Source: Paraburkholderia rhizosphaerae
Lineage (GTDB): Bacteria > Pseudomonadota > Gammaproteobacteria > Burkholderiales > Burkholderiaceae
NCBI RefSeq assembly: GCF_004366595.1
Contig: NZ_SORE01000013.1
Span: 150,803 to 214,802, forward strand
Reading direction: 5' to 3'
DNA: 64,000 nucleotides
The stretch's first letter is position 1. Every line of letters starts with the position of its first letter. Under the pieces are notes generated by a model that was not told where the DNA came from, did not search any database, and saw only the letters and a list, made by a program, of their open reading frames with translations. Positions 16,751 through 25,281 of this stretch are shown here, piece after piece. The position numbers were made by a program, and so were the translations under genes.

Positions 16751-18001
16751 CTACCGGCTCTCCATCGCCTCCAGCAGGATCGACGCCGCGGCATCCGCGG
16801 CCACCTGGCATCCGAGCACGATATGTTCGTCGGCCGTGTCTTCGATGAAATCGTGACTGACGCCGCCGATGCTCGGCACAAAAAGCATGCACGCCGGCAG
16901 ATGCGCAGCGAGTAATTGCGCATCGTGCGCGGCACCGCTCGGCATGCGCACCCACTGGCCCGGCGCCACCGCTTGCGCGGCGCGCGCGATATGCTCCTGC
17001 ATCGCCGGGTTCATCGTCACCGGCTCGATCGCTTCGTCGAGCGTATCGAGCGCGACACCGACCAGCCCGCGCGCATGGAACTCGTGCGCGAGTTGCGCGA
17101 GCGCCGCCTCCATCGCACGCAGCCGCGCCGCGTTGCCGTCGCGAAACTGCAGATACAGGTCGGCCTGACCCGGCACCACGCTCAGCGACCCAGGATCGAG
17201 ATCGATCCGGCCGACCGTCCACACGGTATCGGCATCGGCCAGCGCGCGAAACGCATCGTCCATACGCGCGATAAACGCCACCAGCGCCGCGCCGGCGTCG
17301 CGGCGAATCGACATCGGCGTCGTGCCCGCGTGGTTGCGCTGGCCGGTAAAACGCACGCGAACTTCGCGCATGCCGACGATCGTCGTGACCACGCCAATTG
17401 CGTTGCCGCTCGCTTCCAGCCGACCGCCCTGCTCGATATGCGGCTCCAGATAACCGATCTGCCGCGCACGCTCGAGGTGCACGCGCGGCCGTCCCGCGAG
17501 CCCCGCCGCTTGCAGCGCATCGTGCAGCAGTTGACCGTCACGGTTGCGTGCACAACGGATTGCTTCGTCAACCGATGCGTCGTGCTCGCCGCCGATAAAG
17601 CTGCGGCTGCCGAGGAACCCGGAGAACGTGCCCTCTTCGTCGATCCACGATGCGACGTCGAGCGCCAGATGCCGGGTGTCGTTGTTTTCGGCAAGCGCAC
17701 GGGCAATTTCGATTCCGTAAATCACGCCGAGCGCGCCATCGAGCCAGCCGCCGGTCGGCTGGGTATCGGTATGCGAACCGATCAGCAGCGCGGGCCCCGG
17801 ATTGCGTGAGCGGCCGAACACATTCCCTACGCCGTCAATTTGCGCGTCGAGCCCCGCGTCGTTCATCCGGCCTGCGAGCCAGCGGCGCGCGTCGATGTCG
17901 ATCGGCGACAGCGCAAGGCGCACGACACCCGGCCCGGTTGCGCCGAAGCTGCGTAGCTTGCGCAGGTCGCCGAGCAGCCGCTCGGGGTTGATCATCGGCA
18001 C
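16751..18001 (-). CDS. M20-type carbamoylase/allantoate amidohydrolase family enzyme
   Basis: A 416-residue di-metal hydrolase of the N-carbamoyl-L-amino-acid hydrolase / allantoate amidohydrolase family (M20 peptidase clan). Metal-site motifs: IGSHTDTQPTGGWLDGALGV, then WIDEEGTFSGFLGSRSF, HIEQGGRLE, and near the C-terminus MPSGAAHDAQLLA and GGVSHDFIED. The dimerisation domain includes RFTGQRNHAGTTPMSIRRDA. The start is a GTG at 18001 with AGGAGG eight bases upstream. No hydantoinase, allantoinase or ureidoglycolate genes are nearby, so the substrate (carbamoyl-amino acid, ureidopropionate or allantoate) is unresolved. Confidence 0.88.
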   Translation of the reverse strand: MPMINPERLLGDLRKLRSFGATGPGVVRLALSPIDIDARRWLAGRMNDAGLDAQIDGVGNVFGRSRNPGPALLIGSHTDTQPTGGWLDGALGVIYGIEIARALAENNDTRHLALDVASWIDEEGTFSGFLGSRSFIGGEHDASVDEAIRCARNRDGQLLHDALQAAGLAGRPRVHLERARQIGYLEPHIEQGGRLEASGNAIGVVTTIVGMREVRVRFTGQRNHAGTTPMSIRRDAGAALVAFIARMDDAFRALADADTVWTVGRIDLDPGSLSVVPGQADLYLQFRDGNAARLRAMEAALAQLAHEFHARGLVGVALDTLDEAIEPVTMNPAMQEHIARAAQAVAPGQWVRMPSGAAHDAQLLAAHLPACMLFVPSIGGVSHDFIEDTADEHIVLGCQVAADAAASILLEAMESR

Positions 18002-18143
18002 AGGTCATTCCTCCTTTTGCATGATCGGCACAGCGCGCTTCTTTGCCTGCTTCTTCACCAGGTCACGCGAACGATAGCCCGGAGTCGGTGGGTTGCGCCA
18101 ATGCGCGGTGCGACGCAATGCACAAAGGAGCCGGAAAGAAACG

Positions 18144-18166
18144 CGGGCGGCCGTGGTGGCCGCCCG
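18144..18166 (-). terminator. GC-rich hairpin, probable terminator of the SDR transcript
   Basis: A perfect nine-base stem (CGGGCGGCC / GGCCGCCCG) with a five-base loop lies 63 bp downstream of the SDR stop. On the minus strand it is followed by GCGTTTCTTT, a weak T tract, so termination is probable but not certain. Confidence 0.6.
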
Positions 18167-18228
18167 TGCGGGTCGTTTCGTTTGAAAGGCGCGGTGTCTC
18201 AGCTGTCACTAATCAGCGCGTCAGTCCA

Positions 18229-19119
18229 TCAGCGCTGCTTGATAAACGCGTCGAAGGCGGCCGCATAGTCCGGATGCCAGCGCGATAGCGCGGGCCGGTT
18301 TTCGACGATGTCCCCGGCCGCCCACAGAATGCGCCGCTCGTCGAGCGAGCGCGGCACGTCGTTGTCCGGGCACAGAATATAAAAGTCACCGGCCGCGAGC
18401 CGCTGCATCATGAAATCGACGGTCTGCTCAGGGGTCCATGCGCCCGCTGGCTTTTCAGTGCGATCGCGCCGCGTGAGACCGGTGAACACGAAACCGGGAA
18501 TCAGCAGATGCGCGCTGATCTTGCCGTTCGCGGTGTTGCGCAACTCATGCTGAAGCGCTTCGGTGAACGCTTTCAGCCCTGCCTTCGCGACGTTGTACGC
18601 CGGGTCGCCCGGCGGCGTCGTGATGCCCTGCTTCGAGCCGGTGTTGATCACGAGCCCTGGCCGGCCCCGTTCGATCATCTCCGGTACGAATACCTGCGTG
18701 CCGTGAATCACACCCCACAGATTCACACCGAGCACGCGCTGCCAGTTGTCGTCCGGGCCGAATATCGTACTGCCGGGCTGAATGCCCGCGTTGTTCATCA
18801 GCACATCGGTGCCACCGAAGCGGTCGCGCACGGCCGCCTGCAAACGGCGCAGGTCTTCGACGCGGCTAACGTCGGTCTCTTGTGCAAACACGTCCTGCTT
18901 GCCGTGCGCGGCGAGCGCGGCCACTTCGGCGACTGCGTGCGCGAGACGCTCGGCGCCGAGATCCGCAATGCACACGCGCAGCCCGAGCTGCGCGAAACGC
19001 TTTGCAGCCGCGAGGCCGATACCGGCGGCGCCACCGGTAATGACCGCAACGGCGCCTGGTGTGAAGGTGGAATGAACAGCGGGCTGTGTAGAGGAAGCGG
19101 AAGCGGCGGAATCAGTCAT
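18229..19119 (-). CDS. Short-chain dehydrogenase/reductase
   Basis: A 296-residue classical SDR using NAD(P)H. It shows the TGGAAGIGLA cofactor loop (about 27-36), the NNAG strand motif, the catalytic-Ser strand VINTGSKQG, and the YNVAK catalytic Tyr-Lys pair. GAGG lies five bases before the ATG at 19119, giving a 25-residue Ala/Ser-rich lead before the core. The C-terminal extension (IVENRPALSRWHPDYAAAFD) is longer than in minimal SDRs. Substrate not predictable. A ketopantoate-reductase-like gene is 99 bp upstream on the same strand. Confidence 0.9.
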   Translation of the reverse strand: MTDSAASASSTQPAVHSTFTPGAVAVITGGAAGIGLAAAKRFAQLGLRVCIADLGAERLAHAVAEVAALAAHGKQDVFAQETDVSRVEDLRRLQAAVRDRFGGTDVLMNNAGIQPGSTIFGPDDNWQRVLGVNLWGVIHGTQVFVPEMIERGRPGLVINTGSKQGITTPPGDPAYNVAKAGLKAFTEALQHELRNTANGKISAHLLIPGFVFTGLTRRDRTEKPAGAWTPEQTVDFMMQRLAAGDFYILCPDNDVPRSLDERRILWAAGDIVENRPALSRWHPDYAAAFDAFIKQR

Positions 19120-19218
19120 CTGGACCTCGTTGGCGCGGGGAAACGCGACACCGGCGCCGCGGTCCCGATTCAAAAATGCGATGTGGCCGACGATGCTAGC
19201 ACGAAGCCTCGCGACGCA

Positions 19219-20124
19219 TCATGCACCCGCGCCACCGTCGCGGCTTTCAACCAGCTTCACCAGTGTATGCAGCACGCGATTGGCCGGCGTCGGCACGCCG
19301 CGCGCGGCGCCGCGCCGCACCACGTATCCGTTCAGATGATCGATCTCGCTGTGCCGGCCGCGCGCGAGATCCTGCGCAGTCGACGAATACTGCGTGGCCA
19401 TCGTCTCGGCAATGCGCCGCACGGCCGCGTCGACATCGCCGGGAATCGCCACCTTGTCGGCCTGCGCGACCGCGACGCATTCATCGACGACGTCGCGCAT
19501 CACGTCCGGCACGCCGTCGCGTTGCACGAGCTGACCGTACGGCAGCTGCGCAAGCGCGGACAGCGCGTTATACGCGCAATTGAGGATCAGCTTCGCCCAC
19601 AGCGCGCCGAGCACGTTATCGGAAATCTCGGTCGGCACGCCGGCGTCGATCAGCGCGCGCGCCACGGCATCGCTAGCCGCCGACGGCTCGATAACCAGCT
19701 CGCCGCGCCCGTGATGCTTCACATGGCCCGGGCCGGCCATGCCGGTCGCGACATAGACGACTGCCGCCGCCACCGGCTGCGAAACTTGCGTGCGCAGACG
19801 CTGCGCATTGTCGACGCCGTTTTGCAGCGACACAATCAGCGCATCCGGCGCGAGATGCGGCTGCAACTGCCGCGCGGCGCTTTCAGTATCGGTGGACTTC
19901 ACGCAGAACAGCACGAGTTGCGCGCCGGCTGCCGCGTGAGCGTCGGTGCTCGCCGCGACGCGCACGGTTTCATCGAAGCTTTGCGTTTCGAGCCGCAAGC
20001 CGTGCGCGCGAATCGCGTCGACGTGCAGCGCGCGGCCGATCAGCACGACGTCGTGGCCCGCGCGCGCGAGCATGCCGCCGTAATAGCAGCCGACGGCGCC
20101 CGCTCCCATCACGGCGACCTTCAT
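19219..20124 (-). CDS. Ketopantoate reductase-like (2-dehydropantoate 2-reductase family)
   Basis: A 301-residue PanE/ApbA-family protein. The Rossmann loop MGAGAVGCYYGG begins at residue 5, FCVKSTDTESAARQL is the second conserved strand, and ALWAKLILNCAYNALSAL carries the catalytic Lys and Asn of the helical domain. AGGAG precedes the ATG at 20124. Family members reduce ketopantoate to pantoate with NADPH, but genomes of this group carry several paralogues acting on other 2-oxo acids, so I withhold the panE symbol. The neighbouring SDR and BrkB genes give no pantothenate context. Confidence 0.85.
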   Translation of the reverse strand: MKVAVMGAGAVGCYYGGMLARAGHDVVLIGRALHVDAIRAHGLRLETQSFDETVRVAASTDAHAAAGAQLVLFCVKSTDTESAARQLQPHLAPDALIVSLQNGVDNAQRLRTQVSQPVAAAVVYVATGMAGPGHVKHHGRGELVIEPSAASDAVARALIDAGVPTEISDNVLGALWAKLILNCAYNALSALAQLPYGQLVQRDGVPDVMRDVVDECVAVAQADKVAIPGDVDAAVRRIAETMATQYSSTAQDLARGRHSEIDHLNGYVVRRGAARGVPTPANRVLHTLVKLVESRDGGAGA

Positions 20125-20194
20125 GGATGTCTCCTCGAGGCATGTGCGATGTGCAATCAAGCTAAAACGGTAGCACAACGGCGCGCATGGTGAG

Positions 20195-21145
20195 CTAGCC
20201 GGTTCGCATCGGCGCGGGCGGCTCGGACGGCGACCCGCGGCCCGGCGCGAGGCTCAGGCGTTCGTATTCGGCAATCAGTTGCGCGCCGAACAGCAGCAGC
20301 GTTGCGAGCGCTTCGAGACTGAACAGCACGACAATCGCCGTCGCGAGCGAACCGTAGACGACGTTGACCTGCGACAGCGTCGCGAAGTACCAGACCAGCA
20401 CGCGTCGCGTGATCTCCCATAACAACGCGGCGGTGAGCGCGCCCATCAGCGCGTGACGCAGCGTCGGCCGCCCGACCGGGATCACGAGATAAATGGCGGT
20501 CAGCACAAACACCTCGCCGGCGACGCCGAGCAGATATAGCACCGTGCGCACCGGCCCGGTCAGCGAAAACGCATGGCCGAACAGCACGATGCTGTCGGTC
20601 GCCATGGCCTGCAGGCTGCTCGTCACCAGCGTCACGACCAGCACGCCGATACCGAGCGACAGACTGAAGCAATACGGGACGAGTGCCGAAACCAGAAAAT
20701 GCCGGCGCCGGATTGCAACGCGATGCACGAAGATGATCGACAACGCGTTCTCGAGCATCGTGAACGCCAGCGAACTGAAAAAGATCATCGTGACGAGCAG
20801 CACCCAGCCGACCACGTTGCGATGGGCAAGGAAGTTTGCGAGTTCGCGCACGATCGCGGTCGATTGCCCGGGTATCAGCCATTCGAGCAAATGAGCGAGC
20901 GCATCGAGCAGGCGCTGCTCGCCAACGAAATGCGAGAACGCGATAGCAACGAGAATGAGCAGCGGCACGATCGACAGCAATGCATAGTAGGCCACCGCGC
21001 CCGCGAGCAGCAGCCCCTGGTTCGCACGAAAGGCTTTCAGCGCAATCAGCACGAAGCGCGCGGGGTGCGTTGCGACGAAACGTAGCGCGTCGTTGCGTCG
21101 CGCGTTGCGAAGCGCGTCGTGCAGCGCGTCGTGTAGCGTCGTCAT
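20195..21145 (-). CDS. YihY/BrkB family inner-membrane protein
   Basis: A 316-residue polytopic membrane protein with about six helices and the family landmarks LLLAGAVAYYALLSIVPLLILV, SSLAFTMLENALSIIF, and YGSLATAIVVLFSLEALATLLLFGAQLIAEYER. GGGAG lies seven bases before the ATG at 21145. Once annotated as ribonuclease BN or a serum-resistance factor, the family has no settled function. The N-terminus carries a near repeat, HDALHDALRNARRNDALR. The 71 bp to the next gene allow co-transcription with the reductase downstream. Confidence 0.9.
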   Translation of the reverse strand: MTTLHDALHDALRNARRNDALRFVATHPARFVLIALKAFRANQGLLLAGAVAYYALLSIVPLLILVAIAFSHFVGEQRLLDALAHLLEWLIPGQSTAIVRELANFLAHRNVVGWVLLVTMIFFSSLAFTMLENALSIIFVHRVAIRRRHFLVSALVPYCFSLSLGIGVLVVTLVTSSLQAMATDSIVLFGHAFSLTGPVRTVLYLLGVAGEVFVLTAIYLVIPVGRPTLRHALMGALTAALLWEITRRVLVWYFATLSQVNVVYGSLATAIVVLFSLEALATLLLFGAQLIAEYERLSLAPGRGSPSEPPAPMRTG

Positions 21146-21355
21146 CGTGCGCTCCCACGGTGAAGGACCAAACCGCAATCCGACAGCGGCAACGCGTGTG
21201 TAAGGATTACGTGGCTTCGCGAAAACCCAACTCGCTTGTCACGCCGTTCGCGCAGGGCTGTCGGGATTGCACGGTCTGTACGGGGCCGCTATCTTGTTCG
21301 CTGCCTGTTTGCTGCCTATTCGCCGCCAGTCCGCGGTTTGTCCTCTGTTTGTCCG

Positions 21356-21613
21356 CTATCTGGCCCGCGTCGCGCGCGGCGTCGCGGCCTTGCCGATGCC
21401 TTGCTCCGCGTCGTCCTGCGGCACCGCGTCTTCCATCTGACGCTTCTTCGATTGATCGGCGGAAACGGACGCCGGCCCGTCGTCTCCTTCCGCAAGAATC
21501 TGTCTGCGCGCCTTGTCCCAGTACTCATCAGCCCGGCCTTCCGGCGAGCCGTCCTGCTCCCACAGGTGATACGCGCGTTCGCGAATACGCAGTTCGCTGT
21601 CTTCGTCTGCCAT
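21356..21613 (-). CDS. DUF2934 small protein
   Basis: An 85-residue cytoplasmic, highly charged protein. The ATG at 21613 is preceded by GGGAGG eight bases away. The N-terminal segment RIRERAYHLWEQDGSPEGRADEYWDKARRQI (cut here into the recognisable blocks RERAYHLWEQDG and DEYWDKARRQ) is the DUF2934 signature. The C-terminal half is low-complexity and variable. DUF2934 proteins are common in Burkholderiales and Rhizobiales, with no defined role. Confidence 0.85.
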   Translation of the reverse strand: MADEDSELRIRERAYHLWEQDGSPEGRADEYWDKARRQILAEGDDGPASVSADQSKKRQMEDAVPQDDAEQGIGKAATPRATRAR

Positions 21614-21910
21614 GGTTGCCGCCTCCCGATCAGTGTATGACTGGCCGTGCCGCACCACCGCCGCCCCTTCGCAATTCATCGGCCGCACCGGCGACGACAC
21701 GCATCACCGCCCAGCATCTGCCGTACCCAGGCTTCACTGACGATCGGCGACAACGGCGGTAACATCAAACCCGGCACGCGATGCATGCAACGGAACTGGA
21801 ACACAAACTGCTTGCACCACGTGATGGCGCCGCCGACCATACCGTGCAGCGCGTGACGCGGCGCGGGCGTGCATCTCCATCCCAACTGCTACTCGAACGA
21901 GGCAATCCCC

Positions 21911-22426
21911 ATGGCTCACACCACTGAAAGCAAGCCGGTCAAAATCACGCTGCGTACGCCGTCCGATCTTTCACAGCAGGCGACCGCACGGGTAGCCGAC
22001 GCGCTCAACCCGCTGCTGGCCGACACATTTGCGCTTTATCTGAAGACGAAAAATTTTCACTGGCATATGTCGGGCCCGCATTTCCGTGACTATCACCTGC
22101 TGCTCGACGAACAGGGCGAGCAGATCTTCGGGATGACCGACGACATCGCCGAACGCGTGCGCAAGATCGGTCAGACCACGCTGCGCTCGATCGGCCAGAT
22201 CGCGAAGCTGCAACGCATTCGCGATAACGATGACGCGTTCGTATCGGCTCAGCACATGCTCGAGGAACTGCGCGACGACAATCTCGCGCTGGCGTCGAGA
22301 ATGCGCGAAGCGCACGACGTCTGCGACGAAGCTGGCGACGTCGCAAGCGCGAGCCTGCTGGAGAACTGGATCGACGAAACCGAACGCCGCGCGTGGTTCC
22401 TGTTCGAGGCGACGCGCACCGAATAA
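21911..22426 (+). CDS. dps: DNA-protection ferritin-like protein Dps
   Basis: A 171-residue Dps-type miniferritin, expected to form a 12-subunit shell that oxidises and stores iron and protects DNA. The inter-subunit ferroxidase ligands are visible in FHWHMSGPHFRDYHLLLDEQGEQIF (His, His, Asp, Glu pattern), and helix C/D reads SLLENWIDETERRAWFLFEA. The start at 21911 follows GAGGCAATCCCC. The N-terminal tail is short with a few lysines. It stands alone. An OxyR- or stationary-phase-type control is usual for the family but I cannot locate an operator. Confidence 0.93.
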   Translation: MAHTTESKPVKITLRTPSDLSQQATARVADALNPLLADTFALYLKTKNFHWHMSGPHFRDYHLLLDEQGEQIFGMTDDIAERVRKIGQTTLRSIGQIAKLQRIRDNDDAFVSAQHMLEELRDDNLALASRMREAHDVCDEAGDVASASLLENWIDETERRAWFLFEATRTE

Positions 22427-22574
22427 CGGCGGACGGTGAGTGAACGAAGCGCGACGCCGCGCGCGTCGCGTCATCCATGAGCAGGCATATCTACGCGGCG
22501 CTTGCCGCGGACCGCGCGCGGCACGACGAGAGTCCACCCTCGCGTGCCCTTCCGGTCATGACATTAGCGTCGCG

Positions 22575-24089
22575 TCACTTTCCCGCGTTTTGCGGCGCGT
22601 GCGGGTCCGCCGCCGCAACGAGCGCCGGTGCCGTTGCCGCCTGTTCGAGCTGATCGGTCGACCAGCCGCCGCCTACTGCGTGAATCAGTTGCACATTCGC
22701 GCTCAGTTGCCGCGTCTGAATCTGGATGGCCGACACTTCAGCGTCGAGCGCAGTGGTCTGCGCGGTCACCACATCGAGATAACCGACCGCGCCCTGCTTG
22801 TACTGCGTGAGCGCCAGCGACAGCGCGCGTTCGGCCGCAGCGGCGGCATCGCGCTGCTGCTGCAACGCGGTGCCGAGATCCGATAGCAACGACAGATTGT
22901 CTTCGACCTGCTGGAACGCCGTCAGTACGACGCCGCGATAGCGCGCGCCGGCTTCGCTGGTCGCCGCCTTCGCCGCGTCCAGCTGACCGCGCCGGAACCC
23001 GCCGTCGAAAATATACTGCGCGAGTTGCGGACCGATCGCCCAGAAGAAGTTCGGTGCGCTGAAGAAGTTCGCATAGACCGAACTTTGCAGGCCACCCGCG
23101 GCCGTCAGCGTAATCGACGGGAAATACGCAGCGCGTGCGACGCCGATCTTCGCATTGGCCTCCGCGACGCGCCGCTCAGCCGCGGCAATATCCGGCCGCC
23201 GTTGCAACAGCACCGACGGCACGCCAACCGGAACCGTCGCCAACGGCAGCGACGCAGTCGATTCAGGCAGCGTGAATTCGGATGCGGACGCGCCGACCAG
23301 CACCGCAATCGCATGCTCGAGCAGCGCGCGCTGCGCGAGGGTCTGCGACAGTTGCGACTGCGCGGACGACACTTGCGTTTTCGCACGCTCGACGTCGAGT
23401 CCCGCGACAATACCGCCGCCGTGCAGCGCTTCGGTCAACTGCAGCGCCTTCGTAAACGCGACGACAGTCTGTCGCAACAACGCGGTCTGCTGATCGAGCC
23501 CGCGCAACTGGATGTAGCTATCCGCAAGCTGCACCTGCAAGCTCAATTGCACGGACGCGAGATCCGCCTGGGTCGCCAGCGCTTCATCCTTGCCGGCCTT
23601 CACCGAATCGCGCACGCGGCCCCACAAATCGAGGTCGTAGTCGACTTCGCCGCCGAGCGTGATCGCGTTGTAGTTGTTCGGGCCGCCGCTGCGCAATGGC
23701 CGCGTCGCCGACTGCCGCTGACGAAACGCCGAAGTCTCCGCGGTCACGGTCGGAAAGAGCCCCGCGCTCACCTGGGTGACAAACGCCTGAGCCTGCTGAT
23801 AATGCGCGTACGCCGCTTCGAGACCGGTGTTGTTCGCGAGCAGCCGCTTTTCGAGGTCGTCGAGCGACGGTTCGTTATACATGGTCCACCAGCCGTCGCG
23901 GTTCAGCTGGTCGCCCGGCTTCGCGCTAACCCACGGCCCGGTGGTCCGGTACTCGGCGGCGATCGGCGACTCGGGCACCTTGTAGTCCGGCGCGAGCGAA
24001 CAGCCGGCGACCAGCGCCGCGGCGGCAGCGATAAGCGGCGCGCTGCGCGTCAATGTCTTACCGACGGCCTTACCCCCAGCGTTACCCAT
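22575..24089 (-). CDS. RND outer-membrane efflux lipoprotein (OprM/NodT type)
   Basis: A 504-residue outer-membrane channel of the TolC/OprM family. A lipoprotein signal is clear (AAAAALVAGCSLAPDYKVPE, lipidated Cys). Two repeated outer-membrane-efflux-protein domains follow, with the landmarks WWTMYNEPSLDDLEKRLLANNTGLEAA and RPDIAAAERRVAEANAKIGVARAAYFPSITLTA. The start at 24089 overlaps the last eight bases of the adaptor gene (ATGGGTAA), indicating translational coupling. It is the last gene of the permease-adaptor-channel operon. Confidence 0.93.
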   Translation of the reverse strand: MGNAGGKAVGKTLTRSAPLIAAAAALVAGCSLAPDYKVPESPIAAEYRTTGPWVSAKPGDQLNRDGWWTMYNEPSLDDLEKRLLANNTGLEAAYAHYQQAQAFVTQVSAGLFPTVTAETSAFRQRQSATRPLRSGGPNNYNAITLGGEVDYDLDLWGRVRDSVKAGKDEALATQADLASVQLSLQVQLADSYIQLRGLDQQTALLRQTVVAFTKALQLTEALHGGGIVAGLDVERAKTQVSSAQSQLSQTLAQRALLEHAIAVLVGASASEFTLPESTASLPLATVPVGVPSVLLQRRPDIAAAERRVAEANAKIGVARAAYFPSITLTAAGGLQSSVYANFFSAPNFFWAIGPQLAQYIFDGGFRRGQLDAAKAATSEAGARYRGVVLTAFQQVEDNLSLLSDLGTALQQQRDAAAAAERALSLALTQYKQGAVGYLDVVTAQTTALDAEVSAIQIQTRQLSANVQLIHAVGGGWSTDQLEQAATAPALVAAADPHAPQNAGK

Positions 24090-25281
24090 GGGCCGCCTTC
24101 TTGCCAGTAGTCGCGATTTCGACCTTGTCGCCTTCCGCCAGACCGTCTGGCGGTGCATCGATCACACGATCGGTGGGCGCGAGACCGGTTCCGATCTCGA
24201 CCGAATCGCCCAGATCGCGCGAGATCGTCACGCGCTTATACACGACGCGGCTATCGGCGCCGACCGTCGCAATGCGCAAGCCGTGGCTATCGAACAGCAG
24301 CGCGCTGGCCGGCACGCGCAGCGCGTCGGGCGCCACCGGCAGCTTGAACTGCACGCTGGCGAAGCCGCCCGGCAACAGCTTGCCGTCGCTGTTGTCGACC
24401 AGCAACTGCACGAGCGTCGAACCGGTCGTCGCATTCACCGCGTCGGCGGATGCCACCACGCGCGCGGCGAACTGCTGGTTCGGATACGCAGGCACCGTCA
24501 GCATCGCGATCGTGCCGTTGTGGACGATTGGTGCATAGTTCTGCGGCACCTGCACGTACACGCGCAACTGCTTGACGTCGGACACCTGGAACAGCTCCTG
24601 ACCCACGCCGCCACTGCCCGCATTGATCAGCGCGCCGATATCGGTATCGCGCGCGGTCACGACGCCGTCGAACGGCGCGACGATTCGCGCGAAGCCCTTG
24701 GTCGCAACGAGCCGGTCGAGATTTGCCTGCGCGGCGTCAACCAGCGCCTTCTTCGCTGCATAGTCGCCGTTACGCGTATCGACGTCCTGCTGCGCGACCG
24801 CGTCGGTGCCGAGCATCGCGCGCCAGCGCTTCGCGGTGATCTCGGCGAGATCCGCATTGGCCTTCGCAGTCTGCAAGTCCGCTTTCGCCTGCACGAGCTG
24901 CTGGTCGAGTTCCGGCGTTTCAATCACCGCGAGCAGCTGCCCCGCCTTCACGTGTCCGCCGATATCGACATTCCACGACTTCAGATAGCCACTCACGCGC
25001 GCAAAGATCGGCGCGCGCGAATACGCCTGCAATTGCGACGGCAGCGTCAGCGTCGGGCCATGCGCGTCTTTGACCGGCGCGATGATGCTGACGGTTTGCA
25101 CCGCTTGCGCATCGGTCCAGTTCGTCAGCTTGTGCGAATCGGACGCGCGCACCGCAAGCCCGGCGCCGACCACGACGACCACCAGCACGACGCCCGCAAT
25201 GCCGGCCGTGACGAGCCGGCGGCGTGGCGGCGTACCCGCATATTTGGATTCAAAACCGGGTTCAACGGATTCAGACGACAT
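24082..25281 (-). CDS. RND periplasmic adaptor (membrane fusion protein)
   Basis: A 399-residue adaptor linking the inner-membrane pump to the outer-membrane channel. It has one N-terminal membrane anchor (about 24-45, VTAGIAGVVLVVVVVGAGLAV), a lipoyl-like hairpin (SGYLKSWNVDIGGHVKAGQLLAVIETPELDQQL), a long alpha-hairpin (residues ~115-200), a beta-barrel region with IVAPFDGVVTARDTDIGALI, and a membrane-proximal domain. The ATG overlaps the 3' end of the permease gene by 11 bases. Second gene of the operon. Confidence 0.94.
   Translation of the reverse strand: MSSESVEPGFESKYAGTPPRRRLVTAGIAGVVLVVVVVGAGLAVRASDSHKLTNWTDAQAVQTVSIIAPVKDAHGPTLTLPSQLQAYSRAPIFARVSGYLKSWNVDIGGHVKAGQLLAVIETPELDQQLVQAKADLQTAKANADLAEITAKRWRAMLGTDAVAQQDVDTRNGDYAAKKALVDAAQANLDRLVATKGFARIVAPFDGVVTARDTDIGALINAGSGGVGQELFQVSDVKQLRVYVQVPQNYAPIVHNGTIAMLTVPAYPNQQFAARVVASADAVNATTGSTLVQLLVDNSDGKLLPGGFASVQFKLPVAPDALRVPASALLFDSHGLRIATVGADSRVVYKRVTISRDLGDSVEIGTGLAPTDRVIDAPPDGLAEGDKVEIATTGKKAAHG

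Noticed and set aside
18508..20193. 561-codon plus-strand frame over the SDR and ketopantoate-reductase genes
   Set aside because: Antisense to two recognised enzymes; no ribosome binding site or domain.
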